Assembly: GCA_023433985.1 (NCBI GenBank) | Contig: JAEYTN010000617.1 | Coordinates: forward strand, 1-14,804 | Direction of reading: 5' to 3' | DNA: 14,804 nt | From: Pseudomonadota bacterium | GTDB lineage: Bacteria; Pseudomonadota; Alphaproteobacteria; Rhizobiales; Devosiaceae | Shown here: positions 6,649 to 12,454 of the stretch, piece by piece | Numbering within the stretch: the first letter of the stretch is position 1 | Layout: every line of letters starts with the position of its first letter | Translations under genes and position numbers: made by a program | Notes under the pieces: model-generated | Told to the model about the DNA's origin: nothing | The model's database searches: none | The model's input: only the letters and a program-made list of their open reading frames with translations

Positions 6649-7932
6649 GTGGCACGGCAGCCAGGACCTTTCGGCAAGCTCGCAGGCAGCACTTACCGTC
6701 TGCTCATGGCCGCCCGGCCGCACATGGCCCGTCTCTACGCCCCCATCCCGCCAGCATGGCGCCGCCGTCTCCTCACCGGTCTACTGAGCGCATCGCCACC
6801 TGCCGTCCTGCGGCCCGGCATCTCGCTGATCGGCTATCCCTTCGCCGAAATCGGCATGGGCGAGTCGCTGCGCTCGCTGGCCAAATCGATAGAGGGCGCT
6901 GGCGTCGACTACGAGGTCGTCAACTACGACGCCCAACTGGTCGCCCCCCAGAACGACCGGACGCTGGCGCCCCGGCTCGCTCGGGCGCCAACCAGGGCGG
7001 TCAACCTGTTCGCCGTGAACGCCGATTTCCTCGGCTCCACCATGCACGGCGTCGGACTCGCCGCCACGCAGGGTCGCTACAACATCGTCCGTCCGTTCTG
7101 GGAATTGTTGCGTATCCACCCCGATTGGATCGGCAGCCTCAGGCAGATGGATGAAATCTGGGCGACCACCACCTTTATCCGCGACGCCTTCGCGGCCGCC
7201 ACCGATGTGCCCGTGACTCACATCCCCATGGCTGTCAGTGTGCCACGGGTCCGGCCGGATCGCGCCCGCTTCGGCATCCCGCCCGACGCCACGGCCTTCC
7301 TCTTCGCCTTCGACTTCTCCTCCCACCCCGCTCGCAAGAACCCGTCAGCCGTACTTGACGCCTACACCATGGCCTTTGGGGCGCGACCGCGGCTCCCCGT
7401 GGTCCTCGTCATCAAGACCATGGGCCAGAGCCCGCAGAAGTCGCAGGTGCTCGCCGCGCTGCATCAGCGCGCCGCCGAGGATCCACGCATCATCGTCATC
7501 GACGAGGTCCTGCCGCGCACGGTGATGCACGGCCTCACGGCCTCCTGCGACGTGTTCGTCTCGCTCCATCGTTCCGAGGGCTTCGGCCTCGGCATCGCCG
7601 AGGCGATGGCCCTCGGCAAGCCGGTCGTCGCCACCGACTATTCGGGCAGCACCGACTTCGTCACTGCCACCACCGGCTTCCCGGTGCCATACCGCCTTAT
7701 CCCGGTCGAGCCCGACGACTACCCGTACTTCATCGAAGGCCAGCGCTGGGCCGATCCCGACCTCGGCGCCGCCGCCCGCATCATGGCGGAACTCGCCGCC
7801 AACCCCGATCTCCGCGTGCGAACTGGCGCTGCCGCTCGGCAGTTCATGGACACGGCCCACAGCCACGAGACTGTCGGACGCCTCGTCGTCAGCCGGCTCG
7901 CTGAGATCGAGGCTGGGCCGCCCCGGCGATGA
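6649..7932 (+). CDS. Glycosyltransferase family 4 protein (paralogue 2)
   Basis: A 427-residue GT4 enzyme sharing blocks with the divergent neighbour: FVSLHRSEGFGLGIAE (303-318, E-x7-E with E310 and E318), ATDYSGSTDFV (328-338), VPYRLIPVE and EGQRWADPDL. Its N-terminal loop is LIGYPFAEIGMGESLRSL (60-77) and the FWELLRIHPDW segment corresponds to FWAWELAEFPD of the paralogue. GTG at 6649 is preceded by GGGAG at about four bases; the ATG at residue 20 is an alternative without a good site. It is the last intact gene before the degraded cas9 region and could end the polysaccharide locus on this side. Donor and acceptor are unknown. Confidence 0.86.
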   Translation: MARQPGPFGKLAGSTYRLLMAARPHMARLYAPIPPAWRRRLLTGLLSASPPAVLRPGISLIGYPFAEIGMGESLRSLAKSIEGAGVDYEVVNYDAQLVAPQNDRTLAPRLARAPTRAVNLFAVNADFLGSTMHGVGLAATQGRYNIVRPFWELLRIHPDWIGSLRQMDEIWATTTFIRDAFAAATDVPVTHIPMAVSVPRVRPDRARFGIPPDATAFLFAFDFSSHPARKNPSAVLDAYTMAFGARPRLPVVLVIKTMGQSPQKSQVLAALHQRAAEDPRIIVIDEVLPRTVMHGLTASCDVFVSLHRSEGFGLGIAEAMALGKPVVATDYSGSTDFVTATTGFPVPYRLIPVEPDDYPYFIEGQRWADPDLGAAARIMAELAANPDLRVRTGAAARQFMDTAHSHETVGRLVVSRLAEIEAGPPRR

Positions 7933-8153
7933 CAAGCCACCAGCTCACCGGCAAGCCACTAACTCAGGTCGCAGCGGGATGTCGGTGCGGCGGCTGAGGA
8001 GGTGGAACGGGACGGCTTCCGCTGGACGGTCTTCTCTGAACTGCTAGGCTTGGTCGATCCACTCGTCAGGCACGCTCTCGGCCGTCGGTTTCGATGTCGA
8101 CTACGCGGTACACGCGGGCACCCTAGCAGTGCAGCCCGGGGCAGGGTGCTGTA
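7933..8153. other. Non-coding or decayed stretch
   Basis: I see no gene with a believable start, length and composition in these 221 bases on either strand. Short open stretches on the plus strand (for example around 8002-8060) do not read like a known family. Its right end holds an imperfect inverted repeat (8122-8165) that reaches the end of the cas9 remnant. It is most likely the eroded flank of the same island. Confidence 0.5.
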
Positions 8154-8652
8154 CTACTGCCTAGGTACTCCACCCGAACCGGTCTTGCGCTGGGCACGAC
8201 TGTCGCGATCCTGCGGGCCGGCGTCGAACGCGCGCCCGATCTCGTCGACGTGCACTCGCCGCAGCTTCACCGCCTTCATCGCGCCTGCCGATTTGTAGAA
8301 GTACTTGGAGCGGTCCTCGGGGTCGGTATCGCGCGACTTGAGCGCCCCTCCCTCGCGGTTGCCAGCCAAGGCGAACATTCCGGAGTTGACCTTCACTACC
8401 CGTGCGATGGTGTACCCGTCCGATGGGTGCTCGTAGGCCACCATGTCGTTCTGGTGCAGGCTGAGTACGCGCCGCGCTGCTGGGTGCGGTCGCCGGTCCC
8501 CCGATTGGTTTGCGCACGGTGCGCGCCGAACATGCTGATCACGTCCACTACCCACTTGCCGGTGGGCAGCTCCCACACGTCGTAGCGATAGTTGGCATCG
8601 CCCTGTAGCCCTTGTACGCCTTGCCTGTGGCGTCGCGGATCACCGCCCTCGG
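8154..8652 (-). pseudogene. cas9: Degraded 3' end of a type II-C cas9
   Basis: The minus strand reads as the C-terminal (PAM-interacting) region of a type II-C Cas9 through three frames. Frame one gives PRAVIRDATGKAYKGY (8652-8605). After a one-base loss near 8604, frame two gives GDANYRYDVWELPTGKW and VVDVISMFGAHRAQ. After a second loss between about 8515 and 8475, frame three gives RRVLSLHQNDMVAYE, ARVVKVNSGMFALA, SRDTDPEDRSKYFYKSAGA and LRRVHVDEIGRAFDAGPQ, with a stop at 8154-8156. The order GKxYKGY, GKW, LHxND, RVVK, KYFxKSAGA, RRVHVDxIGRxFD is that of Cas9 ends in this group. About 145 codons of an expected 1,000 or more remain; HNH, RuvC and REC parts are absent, and so are cas1/cas2. 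It cannot encode a working nuclease. Identification rests on remembered family motifs. Confidence 0.8.
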
Positions 8653-8670
8653 ACGGTTGTTCTGAGAAAG

Positions 8671-8807
8671 GTCGGTTCCGTCCGACCCGTCAGCAGCGCC
8701 TGACAAGAAAGGCACCTCGGAAACGGGGTGCCTTTTCTCTTTCAACGCAATACCGCTCGGGCTTGCGAGAAAAGCCATATGCCGCTACATCGAGCGTGTC
8801 GCGAAGC
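8671..8807 (-). ncRNA. tracrRNA-like structured element (candidate, strand uncertain)
   Basis: This stretch is densely structured. On the minus strand an anti-repeat-like segment (about 8794-8761) ends in CTTTTCTCGCAAGC. It is followed by a small CCGAGCGG nexus-like hairpin, a purine-rich linker GAAAGAGAAAA and the terminator GGCACC/GGTGCC with a TTTCTT tail. That order (anti-repeat, nexus, linker, terminator) is the layout of Cas9 tracrRNAs, and it lies beside the cas9 remnant. The plus strand is also possible: hairpins GGTCGG/CCGACC (8671-8688) and GTCAG/CTGAC (8689-8704) run into the same terminator with a TTTTCTCTTTC tail. With no CRISPR array in the window the anti-repeat cannot be tested, so this is a structural and positional inference. 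Confidence 0.35.
8708..8742. terminator. Bidirectional intrinsic terminator
   Basis: AAAGGCACC (8708-8716) pairs with GGTGCCTTT (8727-8735), a perfect nine-base-pair stem. The plus strand continues TTTTCTCTTTC and the minus strand ends TTTCTTG, so it could stop transcription both ways. It is probably the terminator of the tracrRNA-like element. Confidence 0.7.
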
Positions 8808-8861
8808 AGTGCCAAAAGCGTGCTAAGCGGCCTTCAACCGGGTGCCTAGACGCTTGGTTGT

Positions 8862-8935
8862 GCGGGTGTAGCTCAATGGTAGAGCAGAAGCTTCCCAAGC
8901 TTACGACGAGGGTTCGATTCCCTTCACCCGCTCCA
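8862..8935 (+). tRNA. tRNA-Gly (anticodon CCC)
   Basis: A 74-base cloverleaf: acceptor GCGGGTG/CACCCGC, D arm GCTC-AATGGTA-GAGC, anticodon arm GAAGC-TTCCCAA-GCTTA with CCC at positions 34-36, T arm GAGGG-TTCGATT-CCCTT, and an encoded CCA end. The first anticodon-stem pair is a G27-A43 mismatch; the other four pair. It closely matches the glyU type and decodes GGG. Its 5' side borders the degraded cas9 island. Confidence 0.96.
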
Positions 8936-8977
8936 TCTCACCATCCAGTGAACCGGCTCAGCCGCGTCCGACCAGCA

Positions 8978-9415
8978 CTACACCCGGTGAGTCGGTGTCA
9001 CGCTGGCCGCCAACTGAATCTCGACCGGCGCTCCCGAGGGCAGGGTGAATACGCCCACGGTCGTGCGGGCGGGCAACCCGCTCGTCGGCACCAGCCGCTG
9101 CACGCATTCCGAGGCCATGTCGGCAAACGCCGCATGCTGCATGAAACCGGCCTCCGCCATGACGTAGATCGTCAAGCTCAGCACCGCATCGAGCCGTTCG
9201 CCCTCGGCGAGCAGGCTGATCGCGGCCTGAATAGCGTTCGCGCAGGCAAGATCCACTGCCGCCCTGTAGTCCTCGAGCGGTGCATCCGCCCGCACCGGCC
9301 CCGTCAGTTGCAGCACGCCGTTGAGACGCGGCGTCATGCCGGCGGTGAAGATCAGCGCACCATGGCGAGTGGCCGGAACATACAGCCCCTGCGGTCGGGG
9401 TGTCGGCACCGTCAC
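8978..9415 (-). CDS. RidA/YjgF/YER057c/UK114 family protein
   Basis: 145 residues with the RidA fold signature. An early GALIFTAGMTP strand (19-29) leads to the conserved C-terminal block ARTTVGVFTLPSGAPVEIQLAA (116-137). That block includes the arginine (R117) that binds the substrate carboxylate and the glutamate (E132) of the VEI motif. RidA proteins hydrolyse reactive enamine/imine intermediates released by PLP enzymes, and paralogues can serve in specific catabolic pathways. The GTG start at 9415 overlaps the stop of the upstream aminotransferase gene (GTGA), so the two are translationally coupled. Coupling to a PLP aminotransferase suggests it clears imines made by, or acts after, that enzyme. 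The exact RidA subfamily is not resolved. Confidence 0.9.
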   Translation of the reverse strand: MTVPTPRPQGLYVPATRHGALIFTAGMTPRLNGVLQLTGPVRADAPLEDYRAAVDLACANAIQAAISLLAEGERLDAVLSLTIYVMAEAGFMQHAAFADMASECVQRLVPTSGLPARTTVGVFTLPSGAPVEIQLAASVTPTHRV

Positions 9416-10641
9416 TGCGCCCCCTCCCTGTAGAGGTCGATCATCGTGCAGAGCCGGTCGGCCGCTGCCAGCGCGCCCGCATGGTTCTGCGAAAAATTGA
9501 GGCGGATGCTGTCGCCGCAGTCCGGGCTGAACTCGGTGCCGATCGTCACCGTGATCCCCGCCTGCAGGCGCAGCAGCTTGACGAAATCGGCGTTGGAGAC
9601 GGATAGCCGCGGCAGCTTCAGGAACAGGTAGCTGCCCGCCTCCGGCGTCCGCACCGCAATGTCCTGCACCCGCCTGAACCGCGCCAGCAGCGCGTCGCGC
9701 AGCGCCTCATGCTGCGCCGTCCGGTCGGCCATCCAGCCTTCCGGCTCGTTGAACCAGGTGCGCAGCACCGCCTGATTGTAGCCCGGTGCCCGCAGCGAAA
9801 CGATGGCCTGCAGCTTCTCCATGCGCGAGATGATGCTGGCCGTCCCGAACGCCACTCCGAGCCGGTAGCCGCTCAGCGATTCCGTTTTCGAGGGTCCCAT
9901 GATGGTGACCACGGCGCTGTCGCCTGAAAGCGCCCGAAGGTGCGTGTAGTCGACCCCGCTGTAGACCAGCCGCGAATAGAGCTGGTCGACGATCACCGTG
10001 GCGCCGAAACGCTGTGCCAGCGCCGCGATTGCCTCGATCTCCGCCCGCGAATAGACCACGCCCGTGGGATTGTTGGGGTTCGAGAACAGCAGCACCTTCG
10101 CCCCGGCTTCGAAGGCTGCCTGCAATCCCCCCAGGTCGAGGCCTGCTTCACCCTTCTCGTGCCGCAGGTAGTCGATTTCCACGGGCACGATCTCGCCCTC
10201 GAGAAACTCGACGATCTTGCGGTTGGCGAAGTAGTCGGGCCGGATGATAGCCACCTTGTCGCCCCGCGCCACAGTCGATGCCAACGCCAGGAACAGCGCC
10301 CCCTGTGTGCCCGGCGTGATGATCAGTTCCTCGTCAGGGTTGACCGGGGCCCCGGTGAAGCGCGCCAAGCGGGCCGCCACCTCGACCCGGATACCGCGAT
10401 CGCCGCGATACTCGGTGTAGGCCTGCCGGCCCCCCGCTTCGACGCCGGCAGAGAACATCTCGTATGCCCCCGGCGTCGGCTCATGCGCGTCGACGTCGCC
10501 ATGCGAGAAATCCACCGGCACGCCGTCCAGCGGCCCCCCGCGCATTGTCTCCGCCAACGCCTCGCCGCCCTGCCGCACCTCCTGGCCGGGGGCGTTGTCA
10601 GTGGCGAGACGGTCGAACTTGCTTTGCACTGACATGGTCAT
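9412..10641 (-). CDS. PLP-dependent class I/II aminotransferase (AspC-like, fold type I)
   Basis: A 409-residue fold-type-I aminotransferase. Visible sites are AYTEYRGDRGIR (74-85) near the substrate pocket, TPGTQGALFLAL (109-120) for the PLP phosphate, SNPNNPTG (187-194), VDQLYS (218-223) with the aspartate for the pyridine nitrogen and a tyrosine, the PLP lysine K252 in GPSKTESLSGYRLG (249-262), and the carboxylate-binding arginine in DSIRLNFS (R380). It moves an amino group from an amino acid to a 2-oxo acid in the cytosol; the substrate cannot be named. The ATG at 10641 has AAGGA five bases upstream, and a second ATG lies two codons in. It overlaps the RidA gene by four bases. Confidence 0.91.
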   Translation of the reverse strand: MTMSVQSKFDRLATDNAPGQEVRQGGEALAETMRGGPLDGVPVDFSHGDVDAHEPTPGAYEMFSAGVEAGGRQAYTEYRGDRGIRVEVAARLARFTGAPVNPDEELIITPGTQGALFLALASTVARGDKVAIIRPDYFANRKIVEFLEGEIVPVEIDYLRHEKGEAGLDLGGLQAAFEAGAKVLLFSNPNNPTGVVYSRAEIEAIAALAQRFGATVIVDQLYSRLVYSGVDYTHLRALSGDSAVVTIMGPSKTESLSGYRLGVAFGTASIISRMEKLQAIVSLRAPGYNQAVLRTWFNEPEGWMADRTAQHEALRDALLARFRRVQDIAVRTPEAGSYLFLKLPRLSVSNADFVKLLRLQAGITVTIGTEFSPDCGDSIRLNFSQNHAGALAAADRLCTMIDLYREGAQ

Positions 10642-10729
10642 GGTGGTCCTTCTTCACGTCTGTTGTCTCGGAGCGGCAGCTGGTCGCTCGTTCCGCATGT
10701 CTTGTATCAGTCCCGGGCGGCAACCCGGT

Positions 10730-10755
10730 CCGACGTCGGGGTTCCGGACGTCCGG
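10730..10755. promoter_or_regulatory. Paired palindromes, possible operator
   Basis: Two perfect palindromes, CCGACGTCGG (10730-10739) and CCGGACGTCCGG (10744-10755), share the GACGTC core and have centres 15 bp apart. TCCCGGGA-type palindromes flank them at 10711 and 10780. They sit 90-115 bp upstream of the aminotransferase start, where a dimeric regulator could bind. In GC-rich DNA some palindromes arise by chance, so the role is open. Confidence 0.3.
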
Positions 10756-10908
10756 GCGCGCCTAAAGGGCCGCCAACCGTCCCGGGATTCTTTGTCCGCC
10801 TGCGTCCAAGATCGCACTACTCTTTCACCAGCCCGTAGCACGAAGCAGGCCGCTTCAAACACCATAGCAACTCGGCCGGATCGTCACCAAAGCCCGCGCC
10901 GCCGGTCG

Positions 10909-11106
10909 CTAGGACGGACAGGCCCGGCTCCCTGCATCGTAGAGATCCGACGGCCCCAGCGGTACGAAACGGCCACGGCCCGGCCGTATCCACGGCACGC
11001 CGTCCCGCAACACGACCTCGCCGCTTTGCTCAACGAGTGCTATCTCACAGGAAGCAGAAACAGGAACTCTGAAACCGGCCATTTTCAGGATGCGTTTGCC
11101 CACCAA
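10909..11106 (-). CDS. Small hypothetical ORF, weak
   Basis: A 65-codon frame that reads fairly naturally (CEIALVEQSGEVVLRDG, then VPWIRPGRGRFVPLG), with strand-like stretches and no low-complexity shadow pattern. It starts at TTG 11106 with no evident ribosome binding site; an internal ATG at residue 9 is no better. I do not recognise it. It may be a real small gene, a remnant, or chance. Confidence 0.2.
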   Translation of the reverse strand: MVGKRILKMAGFRVPVSASCEIALVEQSGEVVLRDGVPWIRPGRGRFVPLGPSDLYDAGSRACPS

Positions 11107-11109
11107 CGT

Positions 11110-11139
11110 TTGACAAAGACGATAAAGTTAGTCGACTAT
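11110..11139 (+). promoter_or_regulatory. Sigma70-like promoter upstream of dppB
   Basis: A perfect TTGACA -35 box (11110-11115) is followed by an 18-base spacer and GACTAT (11134-11139), about 65 bases before the dppB start. The spacer is AT-rich compared with its surroundings. The -10 match is weak (three of six). Confidence 0.4.
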
Positions 11140-11202
11140 GAAGTGCGGCGGGGCAAATTCAGCCTGGGTCGCGTTGGCTGGCGCGGAGACTTGCAGCTCA
11201 CC

Positions 11203-12405
11203 ATGCATAGGCTTGTCCGGATAGCGAAAACGCTGTGGCGCACCTTGCTGCAGGCGGTTCCGACGGTACTCGGCATTGTGGTGCTGAACTTCTTCCTGCT
11301 TCAGCTCGCCCCGGGTGACGCGGCCGACGTGATGGCGGCCGAGGCGGGTTCGGCAACGGAAGAAACCATGGCGATGCTCCGGGCGCGCTTCGGGCTCGAC
11401 AGCCCAGTGCTTGTGCAACTCACCAATTACCTCAACAATCTCGCCCATTTCAGCCTCGGCTTCTCGCCGCGCTATGGCGTGCCGGTGATGGACCTGATCA
11501 CCCAGCGCCTGCCGGGCACGTTGACGCTGATGGCCTCGGCACTCGGTATCGCCATCGTCATCGGGTTGACGCTCGGCTCGTTGATGTCGGCCTTAGCCGG
11601 CCGGCTGCCCGACCGGCTGATCTCCATCCTCTCTTTGCTGTTCTACTCCATCCCCGGTTTCTGGATCGGGCTGATGCTGATCGTGCTCTTCTCGGTCATC
11701 CTCGGCTGGCTGCCGAGTGGCGGCGCGGGCACCATCGGTTCGTCGAAGACCGGCTTCGACGCCTTCCTGGATTCCGCGCGCTACATGATCCTGCCGGCCA
11801 CCTCGCTGGCTTTGTTCTATGTGGCGATCTACGCCCGCCTCACCCGCGCTGCGATGCTCGAGGTCCGCAACCAGGATTTCGTCCGTACCGCCCTGGCCAA
11901 GGGCGTCAGCCCGTTCGGCGTCACCGTGCGGCACATCCTCCGCAATGCGCTCATCCCCATCACGACTCTCGTCGGTATGCATGTGGGCGGCATGCTGGGT
12001 GGAGCCGTGGTGGTCGAGACCGTTTATAGCTGGCCCGGCCTCGGCCGCCTGACCTTCGAGGCCGTGATGGGCCGCGATTTCACCGTGCTGCTGGGCATCC
12101 TGCTCTTGTCCTCGATCCTCGTGATCCTCGCCAACGCTGTGGTGGACATCGTGCAGGCTTGGCTAGATCCGAGAAATCCTGCCCAATGCCCTGCCGCCGC
12201 TGATCGTCACCTCCTCGGTGATGGTGGCGTCCGCCATCCTCATGGAATCCGCCCTCAGCTTCATGGGTCTGGGCGACCCCAACGTCGTCTCCTGGGGCTC
12301 GATGATCGGCGCCGGCCGCGAGCTGATCCGCACCGCCTGGTACCTCACCGCGCTGCCCGGCCTCGCCATTGTCTTCACGGTGCTGGCGCTGAACCTGATC
12401 GGTGA
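11203..12405 (+). CDS. dppB: Peptide/nickel ABC transporter permease (DppB/OppB type), 3' end fused by a deletion
   Basis: The inner-membrane permease of a dipeptide/oligopeptide/nickel-type importer. From ATG 11203, TM1 is TLLQAVPTVLGIVVLNFFLLQL (14-35), followed by the APGD motif of this family, FGLDSPVLVQLTNYL (63-77), about five more membrane spans, and the EAA-type coupling loop DFVRTALAKGVSPFGVTVRHILRNALIP (225-252). VVDIVQAWLDPR (313-324) is the usual C-terminal end; relatives stop a few residues later. Here the frame instead continues out of frame into dppC sequence, adding about 76 unrelated residues to 12405. The body is nearly complete but the tail is foreign. The frame is open upstream to 10663, but that part is not protein-like. 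GGAG lies about 14 bases before the ATG, which is distant. With its partner dppC destroyed, it is probably not functional. Confidence 0.82.
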   Translation: MHRLVRIAKTLWRTLLQAVPTVLGIVVLNFFLLQLAPGDAADVMAAEAGSATEETMAMLRARFGLDSPVLVQLTNYLNNLAHFSLGFSPRYGVPVMDLITQRLPGTLTLMASALGIAIVIGLTLGSLMSALAGRLPDRLISILSLLFYSIPGFWIGLMLIVLFSVILGWLPSGGAGTIGSSKTGFDAFLDSARYMILPATSLALFYVAIYARLTRAAMLEVRNQDFVRTALAKGVSPFGVTVRHILRNALIPITTLVGMHVGGMLGGAVVVETVYSWPGLGRLTFEAVMGRDFTVLLGILLLSSILVILANAVVDIVQAWLDPRNPAQCPAAADRHLLGDGGVRHPHGIRPQLHGSGRPQRRLLGLDDRRRPRADPHRLVPHRAARPRHCLHGAGAEPDR

Positions 12406-12454
12406 CGGCCTCAACGACGCGCTCAATCCGCGCTTCTCGGAAGATCGCGCATGA
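12173..12454 (+). pseudogene. dppC: 3' fragment of a DppC/OppC permease gene
   Basis: In another frame from dppB, the sequence reads EILPNALPPLIVTSSVMVAS (from 12173), then AILMESALSFMGLGDPN, SWGSMI, and a last membrane segment ending NDALNPRFSEDRA. These are the conserved C-terminal blocks of DppC. About the last 93 codons remain; the N terminus, the first membrane spans and most of the EAA loop are missing. The break falls at the natural end of dppB (12163-12176), so one deletion removed the rest of dppB's tail and roughly two thirds of dppC. The stop overlaps the dppD start (ATGA), which is the ancestral operon junction. ATG codons near 12218 could start a short product, but it could not form a permease. 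Confidence 0.85.

Larger units (their letters stand above)
10642..11202. other. Intergenic region between the aminotransferase and dpp genes
   Basis: These 561 bases separate the divergent aminotransferase and transporter genes. The plus-strand frame that enters dppB from 10663 is open, but its translation has no protein-like character. Visible signals are a palindrome cluster (10711-10787), a sigma70-like promoter (11110-11139) and one weak minus-strand ORF (10909-11106). A dpp operon normally begins with a solute-binding protein gene; I see no trace of one here. Confidence 0.5.

Noticed and set aside
8070..8120. Minus-strand YRVVDIETDG, resembling an exonuclease (DnaQ-type) motif
   Set aside because: The open stretch is about 18 codons between stops and no second exonuclease motif is visible; probably chance.
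7933..8861. CRISPR repeat-spacer array
   Set aside because: No repeated unit of 24-40 bases with regular spacing is present in the island or elsewhere in the window.
8862..8935. Attachment site at the tRNA 3' end
   Set aside because: I found no second copy of the tRNA 3' sequence in the window and no integrase gene.
10663..11202. Upstream extension of the dppB frame
   Set aside because: The extra residues are low-information and Arg/Thr/Ser-rich with no homology pattern; TM1 of DppB starts shortly after ATG 11203.
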